This document shows positions 28,962 through 36,632 of a stretch of 64,000 nt of DNA, in pieces (position 1 is the first letter of the stretch; the number at the start of each line of letters is the position of its first letter). The DNA is taken from assembly GCF_000262305.1 (NCBI RefSeq), contig NC_017910.1, forward strand, positions 3,348,001-3,412,000, in the 5' to 3' direction. A program made the position numbers and the translations under genes. The DNA comes from Shimwellia blattae DSM 4481 = NBRC 105725. Its GTDB lineage: Bacteria; Pseudomonadota; Gammaproteobacteria; Enterobacterales; Enterobacteriaceae. Under the pieces are notes generated by a model. That model was not told the origin of the DNA. It saw only the letters and a list, made by a program, of their open reading frames with translations, and ran no database searches.

Positions 28962-30686
28962 TCAGGTTCTCTCCGTTTTACTTAACCACATTTCGTCCAT
29001 TCCACCGCCGCGAACTTGCATCGGGTAGACGTGCTCAGTGCCATCGACATTGACATCCACAAACACCAGGCGGTCATTACGCACCAGCTCCAGGGCTTCG
29101 CGGAGTTTGCTCTCCAGCTCTTCAGGTTTGCTAATGCCAATCCCCACGTGGCCGTAGGCTTCAGCAAGACGGACAAAATCCGGTAACGACTCCATATAGG
29201 ACTGGGAGTGACGCCCGGAGTAGATCATATCCTGCCACTGCTTCACCATCCCCAGGTAGCGGTTGTTCAGGTTCAGCACCAGCACCGGCAGGCGGTATTG
29301 CAGCGCGGTAGACAGCTCCTGAATGTTCATCTGGATACTGCCGTCGCCGGTCACACACACCACGGTCTCTTCCGGAAACGCCAGTTTCACCCCCAGCGCT
29401 GCGGGCAGCCCGAAGCCCATGGTGCCCAGACCGCCGGAGTTGATCCAGCGCCGCGGCTTGTCAAAGGTGTAATGCAGGGCGGCAAACATCTGGTGCTGGC
29501 CCACATCAGACGTGACATAGGCATCCCCCCCGGTCAGGCGATAGAGGGTCTCAATCACCGCCTGGGGTTTGATCTTCGCACTGGTATGGTCATAGCTCAG
29601 ACAGCGGCGGGCGCGCCACTGCTCAACGCTCTGCCACCAGTCGCGCAGGGCATCCATTGGCTGCTTACCCGCCTCCTGGGGCAACAGCTCCAGCATTTGC
29701 TGAAGCACGGTTTTTGCATCGCCCACAATCGGGATATCGGCCGCCACGGTTTTCGAGATCGAGGCGGGATCAATATCGATATGCAGTACGGTGGCGTTCG
29801 GGCAGTATTTCGCCAGATTGTTGGTGGTGCGATCGTCAAAACGCACCCCGACGGCAAAAATCACATCGGCGTTATGCATCGCCATGTTGGCTTCATAGGT
29901 GCCATGCATCCCCAGCATACCCAGCGCCTGGCGATGGCTCCCCGGGAATGCCCCAAGCCCCATCAGTGACGACGCCACCGGAATGTTCAGCGCCTCAACC
30001 AGTTGCTGCAGTTCAGCGCTACAGGCGGAGTTAATCGCCCCGCCGCCCACATACACCACCGGCTGCCTGGCCGCCACCAGGGTTTGCAGTGCGCGCTTGA
30101 TTTGCCCTTTATGCCCCTGAGTGGTGGGGTTATAGGAGCGCATACTGACCGACTCAGGATAGACATAAGGCAGCTTGTGGGCCGGGTTAAGAATATCTTT
30201 GGGTAAATCCACCACCACCGGGCCTGGGCGGCCGCTGGCCGCCAGCCAGAAGGCTTTTTTCAGCACCCCGGGGATATCTTCCGCCTGCTTGACCAGAAAG
30301 CTGTGTTTCACCACCGGGCGGGAGATCCCCACCATATCGCACTCCTGGAACGCATCGTATCCGATGAGCGACGTGGCCACCTGGCCGGAGAGCACCACCA
30401 GCGGAATGGAGTCCATATACGCAGTGGCAATACCGGTAATCGCATTGGTGGCGCCGGGGCCGGAGGTCACAAGTACCACACCCACCTCACCCGTGGCACG
30501 GGCCAGACCATCAGCCATATGCACCGCAGCCTGCTCATGACGCACCAGCACATGATCAATGCCGCCAATGGTGTGTAGCGCGTCATAAATATCCAGCACT
30601 GCGCCACCGGGGTATCCAAATACTTGTTTGACGCCCTGATCGATAAGCGATCGGACGACCATCTCGGCTCCAGACAACATCTCCAT
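28962..30686 (-). CDS. ilvI: IlvI, acetolactate synthase III catalytic subunit
   Basis: A 574-residue thiamine diphosphate and FAD enzyme making 2-acetolactate or 2-aceto-2-hydroxybutyrate for valine, leucine and isoleucine synthesis. Visible parts are the N-terminal VFGYPGGAVLDIYDAL, the catalytic glutamate region LVRHEQAAVHMADGLARATG near residue 47, a central FAD-binding region with GMLGMHGTYEAN and FDDRTTNN, and the C-terminal thiamine diphosphate motif GDGSIQMNIQELSTA through LNNRYLGMVKQW. The start MEMLSGAEM is set by homology and by a TGGAGG Shine-Dalgarno six bases upstream; an in-frame 47-codon extension is rejected. In E. coli the operon is activated by Lrp from the upstream AT-rich region. 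Confidence 0.98.
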   Translation of the reverse strand: MEMLSGAEMVVRSLIDQGVKQVFGYPGGAVLDIYDALHTIGGIDHVLVRHEQAAVHMADGLARATGEVGVVLVTSGPGATNAITGIATAYMDSIPLVVLSGQVATSLIGYDAFQECDMVGISRPVVKHSFLVKQAEDIPGVLKKAFWLAASGRPGPVVVDLPKDILNPAHKLPYVYPESVSMRSYNPTTQGHKGQIKRALQTLVAARQPVVYVGGGAINSACSAELQQLVEALNIPVASSLMGLGAFPGSHRQALGMLGMHGTYEANMAMHNADVIFAVGVRFDDRTTNNLAKYCPNATVLHIDIDPASISKTVAADIPIVGDAKTVLQQMLELLPQEAGKQPMDALRDWWQSVEQWRARRCLSYDHTSAKIKPQAVIETLYRLTGGDAYVTSDVGQHQMFAALHYTFDKPRRWINSGGLGTMGFGLPAALGVKLAFPEETVVCVTGDGSIQMNIQELSTALQYRLPVLVLNLNNRYLGMVKQWQDMIYSGRHSQSYMESLPDFVRLAEAYGHVGIGISKPEELESKLREALELVRNDRLVFVDVNVDGTEHVYPMQVRGGGMDEMWLSKTERT

Positions 30687-31359
30687 CATTTGCCTCCAGG
30701 CTGTTGTGTTGCGTCGGGCGCCGGAAATCGTTCCCGGTTCGCCCATCTGGCAGGGTGGCCCCTGCCTGGTGTTGTTTTTTCTTATCCGGTTAACATAACC
30801 GCTCAAAATCGGCCAGGCAATCGCCATTCTGGCACCACTCAGCGCCCCGGGGATGGCGAGTTACTGATAAAGTCAGATTTAACAGCGAAAAAATCTATAT
30901 CGCCACGTCGGCTCAGTTCATTTATTTCGCCATAAGCAACACTTATGGTTATTAATCAAATAAATCATCCCGCAGACGGTTGTAAGCCATTTCGTCATGG
31001 CGAATATCAGGATAAAAATCCATATCGCCATTTTTATCCAGCACGGGCCGCCGCCGGAAAATCGATATTTATCGATTCCACATGCACCTCTTTGCGTGAC
31101 AATTAAAAATTCATTTAAATCAACTGATTGTAAATATTTTATTATTATCCACACCGCCATGTGATTATCGTTACACACAGTGGGGATGGATGGGGAATAA
31201 CACCACGCCGGGCCGTAAAATAGCAATATAACGATTTCAGTCTCTGGCGCAGGCAAAAACACAGTGAATAAATCTAAATATTTGCCAAACAACCAGCAGA
31301 CTACGCTGCGTTATTTTTCATTAGCATAAATGATTTTTAGTGATCAGAAAAAACATCTG
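30687..31359. promoter_or_regulatory. AT-rich ilvI-leuL divergent control region lacking leuO
   Basis: About 670 bases between the divergent ilvIH and leu operons, where E. coli carries leuO. No LysR-type gene fits here. The right two-thirds are strongly AT-rich with several A and T tracts, as expected for a region bound by H-NS and Lrp. Distinct elements are an inverted repeat with 10-base arms GGATAAAAAT/ATTTTTATCC at 31010-31039, a second one AATCGAT/ATCGATT at 31060-31077, and a near-identical direct repeat AAAAATCyATATCGCCA near 30889 and 31014. In E. coli Lrp sites for ilvIH lie upstream of ilvI; I could not assign individual Lrp sites here. Confidence 0.6.
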
Positions 31360-31388
31360 TTGACACGCCCGCCCATATCAAGTACCAC
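31360..31388 (+). promoter_or_regulatory. leu operon promoter
   Basis: A perfect -35 TTGACA is followed after 17 bases by TACCAC as the likely -10. The -10 is weak, as is the TAACTC of the E. coli leu promoter. It lies about 35-60 bases upstream of the leader peptide start. Confidence 0.65.
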
Positions 31389-31421
31389 TAAAAGCATTCA
31401 CTATTACTGGGGTCTGACTCA

Positions 31422-31505
31422 ATGATTCACACTCAACGCCTACTCGGTCTACTACTAATCGCATTTTTCGTGCGCGGTAGCCTGGTGGGCGGCGTTGAAC
31501 CTTGA
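31422..31505 (+). CDS. leuL: leu operon leader peptide
   Basis: A 27-codon frame reading MIHTQRLLGLLLIAFFVRGS and ending GVEP, placed between the leu promoter and an intrinsic terminator. It contains five leucine codons within eight residues, mostly the rare codon CTA (CTA CTC GGT CTA CTA CTA). When charged leucyl-tRNA is scarce the ribosome should stall here and prevent terminator formation. The amino-acid sequence is diverged from E. coli LeuL, while the length class and the CTA run are kept; that is the pattern expected of an attenuation leader. Confidence 0.93.
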   Translation: MIHTQRLLGLLLIAFFVRGSLVGGVEP

Positions 31506-31520
31506 GCCTTCTGACCAGCC

Positions 31521-31553
31521 AAAAAACCCGCGCCGTTGCGCGGGTTTTTTTTT
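31521..31553 (+). terminator. leu operon attenuator
   Basis: Stem CCCGCGC/GCGCGGG with a CGTT loop is flanked by six A and followed by nine T residues. It lies about 20 bases after the leuL stop and 42 bases before leuA. This is the terminator arm of the leucine attenuation system. Confidence 0.92.
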
Positions 31554-31594
31554 GCCCTCGCCACGGCGCCAGAACCAAAAACAGGACGAAACCC

Positions 31595-33163
31595 ATGAGC
31601 CAGCAAGTCATTATTTTCGATACGACATTACGTGATGGTGAACAGGCACTGCAGGCCAGCCTGAGTGTGAAGGAAAAACTGCAAATTGCGCTGGCCCTGG
31701 AGCGGATGGGCATTGACGTGATGGAAGTGGGTTTTCCGGTCTCTTCACCGGGTGATTTTGAGTCCGTTCAGACCATTGCCCGCAACATCAAAAACAGCCG
31801 GGTGTGTGGCCTGGCACGCTGTGTGGAAAAAGATATCGACGTGGCAGCAGAGTCATTACGCGTCGCAGAGGCGTTTCGCATCCACACGTTTATCGCCACC
31901 TCACCCATGCATATCGCCACCAAATTACGCAGCACCCTGGACGAGGTGATTGAGCGCGCGGTGTATATGGTGAAGCGGGCGCGTAATTATACCGACGATG
32001 TCGAATTCTCCTGTGAAGATGCCGGTCGTACCCCCATTGCCGATCTGGCCTGGGTTGTGGAGGCGGCCATCAGCGCGGGTGCCACCACCATCAATATCCC
32101 GGACACCGTGGGCTACACCATGCCGTTTGAGTTCTCAAACATCATTAGCGGCCTGTACCAGCGGGTGCCGAATATCGATAAAGCCATCATCTCAGTGCAT
32201 ACCCATGACGATCTGGGCATGGCGGTGGGCAACGCAATCGCCGCCGTGCACGCAGGCGCACGCCAGGTTGAAGGCACCATTAACGGCATTGGCGAGCGCG
32301 CCGGTAACTGCTCACTGGAAGAAGTGATCATGGCTATCAAAGTGCGCAAAGACATTATGGGCGTGCACACCAATACCCGGCATAACGAAATCTGGCGCAC
32401 CAGCCAGACAGTAAGCCAGCTGTGCAATATGCCGATTCCGGCCAACAAAGCGGTGGTTGGCGCCGGTGCCTTTGCCCACTCTTCGGGTATCCACCAGGAC
32501 GGGGTACTGAAAAACCGCGAAAACTACGAAATCATGACCCCGGAGTCCATCGGCCTGAACCAGGTGCAACTGAACCTGACCTCCCGATCAGGGCGTGCGG
32601 CAGTGAAACACCGCATGGAGGAAATGGGCTATAAGGAAAGTGACTACAACATGGACGACCTGTACGACGCGTTCCTGAAGCTGGCCGACAAAAAAGGCCA
32701 GGTATTTGATTACGATTTAGAAGCGCTGGCCTTTATTAATAAACAGCAGGAAGAGCCGGAGCATTTCCGTCTGGACTACTTCAATGTGCAGTCAGGCTCC
32801 AGCGTGGTCTCCACCGCGACAGTACAACTGGCCTGCGGCGATGAAGTGAAATCTGAAGCCTGCACCGGCAACGGCCCGGTGGATGCGGTCTACCAGGCTA
32901 TCCACCGGATCACCGGCTACGACGTAGAGCTGGTCACCTACCAGTTAGGCGCCAAAGGCCAGGGTAAAAACGCCCTCGGCCAGGTCGATATTGTGGTCAA
33001 TTACCAGGGCCGCCGTTTCCACGGTATTGGCCTGGCAACCGACATTGTTGAATCCTCCGCCAAGGCCATGGTGCATGTCCTGAACAATATCTGGCGCGCA
33101 GGGGAAGTCGAAAAAGAATTACAACGTAAAGCTGAAAAAGAATCCAACCAGGAAACCGTGTGA
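31595..33163 (+). CDS. leuA: LeuA, 2-isopropylmalate synthase
   Basis: A 522-residue enzyme that condenses 2-ketoisovalerate with acetyl-CoA, the committed and leucine-inhibited step. The N-terminal TIM-barrel has FDTTLRDGEQALQASLSV with the conserved R and D, the metal-binding HTHDDLGMAVGNAIAAV near residue 200, and NGIGERAGNCSLEEV. The C-terminal regulatory domain ends in the KGQGKNALGQVDIVV and GIGLATDIVESSAKA region. The start MSQQVIIFD follows homology and an AGGA Shine-Dalgarno; translation cannot begin upstream because the frame crosses the attenuator. It lies one base before leuB. Confidence 0.98.
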   Translation: MSQQVIIFDTTLRDGEQALQASLSVKEKLQIALALERMGIDVMEVGFPVSSPGDFESVQTIARNIKNSRVCGLARCVEKDIDVAAESLRVAEAFRIHTFIATSPMHIATKLRSTLDEVIERAVYMVKRARNYTDDVEFSCEDAGRTPIADLAWVVEAAISAGATTINIPDTVGYTMPFEFSNIISGLYQRVPNIDKAIISVHTHDDLGMAVGNAIAAVHAGARQVEGTINGIGERAGNCSLEEVIMAIKVRKDIMGVHTNTRHNEIWRTSQTVSQLCNMPIPANKAVVGAGAFAHSSGIHQDGVLKNRENYEIMTPESIGLNQVQLNLTSRSGRAAVKHRMEEMGYKESDYNMDDLYDAFLKLADKKGQVFDYDLEALAFINKQQEEPEHFRLDYFNVQSGSSVVSTATVQLACGDEVKSEACTGNGPVDAVYQAIHRITGYDVELVTYQLGAKGQGKNALGQVDIVVNYQGRRFHGIGLATDIVESSAKAMVHVLNNIWRAGEVEKELQRKAEKESNQETV

Positions 33164-33164
33164 C

Positions 33165-34256
33165 ATGTCAAAGACTCATCATATTGCAGTATTAGCCGGT
33201 GACGGCATCGGCCCTGAGATCATGGCTCAGGCATTAAAAGTGCTGGACGCCGTGCGCGAGCGCTTCGGTATGCGCATCACCACCAGCCAGTATGACGTGG
33301 GCGGCGCCGCGATTGATAACCACGGCACCCCGCTGCCGGCGGCAACCATTGAAGGCTGTGAAAAAGCGGATGCCATCCTGTTTGGCTCCGTGGGCGGCCC
33401 GAAATGGGAACACCTGCCGCCTAACGACCAGCCGGAGCGCGGTGCGCTGCTGCCGCTGCGCAAACATTTCCGCCTGTTCAGTAACCTGCGCCCGGCCCGG
33501 CTCTACCAGGGGCTGGAGGAGTTCTGCCCGCTGCGTGCGGATATTGCCGGGCGGGGCTTTGATATTCTGTGCGTGCGCGAGCTGACCGGCGGCATCTACT
33601 TTGGCCAGCCCAAAGGCCGCGAAGGCAGCGGCCAGCATGAAAAAGCCTTCGATACGGAGGTTTACCATCGCTTCGAAATCGAACGCATTGCCCGTATCGC
33701 CTTTGAGGCCGCCCGCAAACGCGGCAGTAAAGTCACCTCAATTGATAAAGCCAACGTGCTGCAAACCTCGCTGCTGTGGCGTGAAATTGTCACCGAGATG
33801 GGGAAAGCCTACCCGGACGTGGCCCTGAACCATATGTATATCGATAACGCCACCATGCAGCTGATAAAAGATCCTGGCCAGTTTGACGTCATGCTCTGCT
33901 CTAACCTGTTCGGGGATATTCTGTCTGACGAATGCGCCATGATCACCGGCTCCATGGGGATGCTGCCCTCTGCCAGCCTCAACGATCAGGGGTTTGGCCT
34001 GTATGAGCCTGCCGGTGGCTCCGCCCCGGATATTGCCGGTAAAGATATTGCCAACCCGGTGGCCCAGATCCTCTCCCTGGCCCTGCTGCTGCGCTACAGC
34101 CTGAACGCCGAAGAGGCGGCCCGGGCGATTGAGCTGGCGGTAAACCAGGCGCTGGAAAACGGCGTGCGTACCGCCGATCTGGCCCGGGATTCTGCGGCTG
34201 TCGGAACATCTGAAATGGGCGATATCATTGCCCGCTATGTGGCTCAGGGGGTGTAA
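33165..34256 (+). CDS. leuB: LeuB, 3-isopropylmalate dehydrogenase
   Basis: A 363-residue NAD-dependent dehydrogenase that converts 3-isopropylmalate to 2-ketoisocaproate. Family segments are VLAGDGIGPEIMAQALKVL at the N-terminus, the substrate arginines in LLPLRKHFRLFSNLRPARL, the VRELTGGIYFGQPKG loop, and the metal- and NAD-binding NLFGDILSDECAMITGSMG followed by EPAGGSAPDIAGK. Length equals E. coli LeuB. It lies between leuA and leuC with gaps of 1 and 2 bases. Confidence 0.99.
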   Translation: MSKTHHIAVLAGDGIGPEIMAQALKVLDAVRERFGMRITTSQYDVGGAAIDNHGTPLPAATIEGCEKADAILFGSVGGPKWEHLPPNDQPERGALLPLRKHFRLFSNLRPARLYQGLEEFCPLRADIAGRGFDILCVRELTGGIYFGQPKGREGSGQHEKAFDTEVYHRFEIERIARIAFEAARKRGSKVTSIDKANVLQTSLLWREIVTEMGKAYPDVALNHMYIDNATMQLIKDPGQFDVMLCSNLFGDILSDECAMITGSMGMLPSASLNDQGFGLYEPAGGSAPDIAGKDIANPVAQILSLALLLRYSLNAEEAARAIELAVNQALENGVRTADLARDSAAVGTSEMGDIIARYVAQGV

Positions 34257-34258
34257 TC

Positions 34259-35659
34259 ATGGCCAGAACATTGTATGAAAAGTTGTTTGATGCCCATATC
34301 GTCCATGAGGCTCCCAACGAAACTCCGTTACTGTACATTGACCGCCACCTGGTCCATGAGGTGACCTCTCCCCAGGCGTTTGACGGCCTGCGCGCCCACG
34401 GGCGCAAACTGCGCCAGCCCGGGAAAACTTTCGCCACCATGGACCATAACGTCTCTACCCAGACCAAAGACATCAACGCCAGCGGTGAAATGGCCCGCAT
34501 CCAGATGCAGGAGCTGATTAAAAACTGCCAGGAGTTCGGTGTTGAGCTCTACGATCTGAACCATCAATATCAGGGTATCGTCCACGTGATGGGCCCGGAA
34601 CAGGGGATCACCCTGCCGGGAATGACGATTGTTTGTGGGGACTCACACACCGCCACCCACGGTGCATTCGGGGCGCTGGCCTTCGGTATCGGCACCTCAG
34701 AAGTGGAGCACGTGATGGCCACCCAGACCCTGAAACAGGGCCGGGCGAAGACCATGAAAATTGAGGTCACGGGGCGTGCAGCCCCGGGGATCACCGCCAA
34801 AGATATCGTGCTGGCGATCATCGGTAAAACCGGCAGCGCCGGGGGCACCGGCCATGTGGTGGAGTTCTGCGGCCCGGCCATTGAGGCACTGAGCATGGAA
34901 GGCCGGATGACCCTGTGCAATATGGCCATTGAGATGGGCGCCAAAGCGGGCCTGGTTGCCCCGGATGCCACCACATTTGCCTATGTCAAAGGCCGCCAGC
35001 ACGCGCCCAAAGGTGCCGATTTCGACGCCGCCGTCGCCTGGTGGGAAACCCTGAAAACTGACGATGGCGCCCGGTTTGACACCGTCGTGACCCTGGATGC
35101 AGCCGACATTGCCCCCCAGGTTACCTGGGGGACCAACCCCGGCCAGGTAATTTCCGTTAACGAGGCCATTCCGGACCCGGCCTCCTTCAGTGACCCGGTA
35201 GAGCGCGCCTCTGCCGAAAAAGCCCTGGCCTATATGGATCTGAAGCCCGGGATCCCGCTGACCGATGTCGCCATCGACAAGGTGTTTATTGGCTCCTGTA
35301 CTAACTCGCGCATTGAGGATTTACGCGCCGCCGCCGAAGTGGCAAAAGGCCGTAAAGTGGCCCCGGGGGTGCAGGCCATGGTGGTGCCGGGCTCCGGTCC
35401 GGTCAAAGCCCAGGCTGAAGCCGAAGGGCTGGACAAGATCTTCATTGCGGCCGGTTTCGAATGGCGCCTGCCGGGCTGCTCCATGTGCCTGGCGATGAAC
35501 AACGATCGTCTGAACCCGGGGGAGCGCTGCGCCTCCACCAGTAACCGTAATTTTGAAGGCCGCCAGGGGCGCGGCGGGCGCACCCATCTGGTCAGCCCGG
35601 CCATGGCCGCTGCCGCGGCCGTCGCAGGTCATTTTGCCGATATCCGTACGCTGAAATAA
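34259..35659 (+). CDS. leuC: LeuC, isopropylmalate isomerase large subunit
   Basis: A 466-residue aconitase-family subunit that, with LeuD, isomerises 2-isopropylmalate to 3-isopropylmalate. The iron-sulfur cluster cysteines are in FIGSCTNSRIEDL near residue 347 and in LPGCSMCLAMN near 407 and 410. The active-site stretches CGDSHTATHGAFGALAFGIG and TSNRNFEGRQG are intact. Length equals E. coli LeuC. It is followed 10 bases later by leuD with a good Shine-Dalgarno (AAGGGG). Confidence 0.99.
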   Translation: MARTLYEKLFDAHIVHEAPNETPLLYIDRHLVHEVTSPQAFDGLRAHGRKLRQPGKTFATMDHNVSTQTKDINASGEMARIQMQELIKNCQEFGVELYDLNHQYQGIVHVMGPEQGITLPGMTIVCGDSHTATHGAFGALAFGIGTSEVEHVMATQTLKQGRAKTMKIEVTGRAAPGITAKDIVLAIIGKTGSAGGTGHVVEFCGPAIEALSMEGRMTLCNMAIEMGAKAGLVAPDATTFAYVKGRQHAPKGADFDAAVAWWETLKTDDGARFDTVVTLDAADIAPQVTWGTNPGQVISVNEAIPDPASFSDPVERASAEKALAYMDLKPGIPLTDVAIDKVFIGSCTNSRIEDLRAAAEVAKGRKVAPGVQAMVVPGSGPVKAQAEAEGLDKIFIAAGFEWRLPGCSMCLAMNNDRLNPGERCASTSNRNFEGRQGRGGRTHLVSPAMAAAAAVAGHFADIRTLK

Positions 35660-35669
35660 GGGGAACACC

Positions 35670-36275
35670 ATGGCAGAGAAATTTATCCGGCACACCGGTC
35701 TGGTGGCCCCGCTGGACGCGGCAAACGTCGATACCGATGCAATCATTCCTAAGCAGTTTCTGCAAAAGGTGACCCGCACCGGTTTCGGGGCACATCTGTT
35801 TAACGACTGGCGCTTTCTGGACGATAAAGGCCAGCAGCCCAACCCGGAGTTCGTCCTGAACTACCCTCAGTATCAGGGGGCCTCTATTCTGCTGGCCCGG
35901 GAAAACTTTGGCTGTGGCTCCTCCCGCGAGCACGCCCCCTGGGCGCTGACTGACTACGGTTTCCGGGTGGTGATTGCCCCGAGCTTTGCCGATATCTTCT
36001 ACGGCAACGCGTTTAACAACCAGTTACTGCCGGTGAAACTGAGCGAGGCCGAAGTGGACGAGCTGTTCACCCTGGTCACGACCCATCCGGGGATCACCTT
36101 CACCGTGGATCTGGAGGCGATGGAGGTCCACGCCGGGGAGAAAACCTACCCCTTCACGCTGGATAGCTTCCGCCGCCACTGCATGCTGAACGGCCTGGAC
36201 AGCATTGGCCTGACCCTGCAGCACGACGCGGCCATCGCCGCCTACGAGCAGCAACAACCGGCGTTTATGCGCTAA
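35670..36275 (+). CDS. leuD: LeuD, isopropylmalate isomerase small subunit
   Basis: A 201-residue swivelling-domain partner of LeuC. It has the conserved N-terminus FIRHTGLVAPLDAANVDTDA, the substrate loop ENFGCGSSREHAPWAL near residues 72-87 and IAPSFADIFYGNAFNNQLLP near 107-126. It is the last gene of the leu operon. The convergent sgrS terminator begins 13 bases after its stop and probably serves both transcripts. In E. coli the next gene would be setA, which is absent here. Confidence 0.99.
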   Translation: MAEKFIRHTGLVAPLDAANVDTDAIIPKQFLQKVTRTGFGAHLFNDWRFLDDKGQQPNPEFVLNYPQYQGASILLARENFGCGSSREHAPWALTDYGFRVVIAPSFADIFYGNAFNNQLLPVKLSEAEVDELFTLVTTHPGITFTVDLEAMEVHAGEKTYPFTLDSFRRHCMLNGLDSIGLTLQHDAAIAAYEQQQPAFMR

Positions 36276-36288
36276 CACGTCCCACCAT

Positions 36289-36318
36289 AAAAAAAGCCAG
36301 CAGTAACTTACTGCTGGC
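36289..36318. terminator. SgrS terminator, possibly shared with leuD
   Basis: Arms GCCAGCAGTAA and TTACTGCTGGC form a strong stem that ends, on the minus strand, in a run of seven T residues; this is the intrinsic terminator and Hfq-binding U tail of SgrS. It converges on the leuD end and may also terminate the leu transcript, although the plus-strand side lacks a T run. Confidence 0.9.
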
Positions 36319-36337
36319 GGGTGATATTCACCAATAC

Positions 36338-36541
36338 TCAGTAACACAAACTTCCCGCGGGCTCCCCGTTGTCCTTCACGGCCGGGGAAACGGCAGCCTC
36401 AGTGCCATTCAGCTCCCACTGCATAAGATAATCCAGAGTCTGCAAACGCTGCTGAACACTCAGGCGGGCCAGCCATGAGCGGTTTGCTGTGTGCGTTGCC
36501 ACAAAATAGTCTTTCCAGAACGCCATCGCCGCTGATTTCAT
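36338..36541 (-). CDS. sgrT: SgrT, small protein inhibitor of PtsG (extended form)
   Basis: A 67-codon frame inside SgrS, starting ATG after a strong GGAGGT Shine-Dalgarno. The segment FWKDYFVATHTANRSWLARL through SVQQRLQTLDYLMQW aligns with the 43-residue E. coli SgrT (FYQHYFTATAK..., ...SVPQRLTMLEGLMQW). SgrT inhibits glucose uptake by PtsG. Here the protein continues about 20 residues past the MQW region, ending GSLCY. Its TGA stop lies within the SgrS seed, so coding and pairing functions overlap. A GTG three codons upstream is possible but lies in the Shine-Dalgarno spacer. Confidence 0.88.
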   Translation of the reverse strand: MKSAAMAFWKDYFVATHTANRSWLARLSVQQRLQTLDYLMQWELNGTEAAVSPAVKDNGEPAGSLCY

Positions 36542-36570
36542 TTTCCACACCTCCGCGCTTTCATCACGGA

Positions 36571-36600
36571 TAAGTATTCACGTAATATAGGATCTGTAAA
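36571..36600 (-). promoter_or_regulatory. sgrS promoter
   Basis: On the minus strand, TTTACA (-35) and TACTTA (-10) are 18 bases apart, about 6 bases upstream of the inferred SgrS start. The element lies in the 67-base gap between sgrS and sgrR, where SgrR is expected to bind to activate sgrS and repress itself. Confidence 0.65.
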
Positions 36601-36632
36601 ATTGATGAGTTTCTGCCGGGAGTTCCTCTTTT

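Larger units (their letters stand above)
36289..36565 (-). ncRNA. sgrS: SgrS small RNA (sugar-phosphate stress)
   Basis: A roughly 277-base RNA divergent from sgrR, as in E. coli (227 bases). The 5' end GATGAAAGC resembles the E. coli 5' end. The 3' part holds the base-pairing seed GTGTTACTGAGTATTGG at 36331-36347, differing at one position from the E. coli seed GTGTGACTGAGTATTGG. It is followed by the conserved hairpin region ATCACCCGCCAGCAG and the U-tailed terminator. In E. coli SgrS, acting with Hfq, pairs with ptsG mRNA to block its translation when sugar phosphates accumulate. The RNA is longer here because the sgrT frame it contains is longer. Ends are inferred from promoter and terminator. 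Confidence 0.92.

Noticed and set aside
30687..30827. Upstream extension of ilvI by 47 codons
   Set aside because: The homologous start MEMLSGAEM has a strong TGGAGG Shine-Dalgarno; the extension has no family support.
30918..31292. A 124-codon open frame on the minus strand in the ilvI-leuL spacer
   Set aside because: It is rich in Ile, Cys and Trp, has no recognisable domain or convincing ribosome-binding site, and lies in AT-rich regulatory DNA with repeats. It is not a leuO remnant.
31502..31594. Upstream extension of leuA by 31 codons
   Set aside because: The extension would start at the leader peptide stop and run through the attenuator; the E. coli-like start MSQQVIIFD has its own Shine-Dalgarno.
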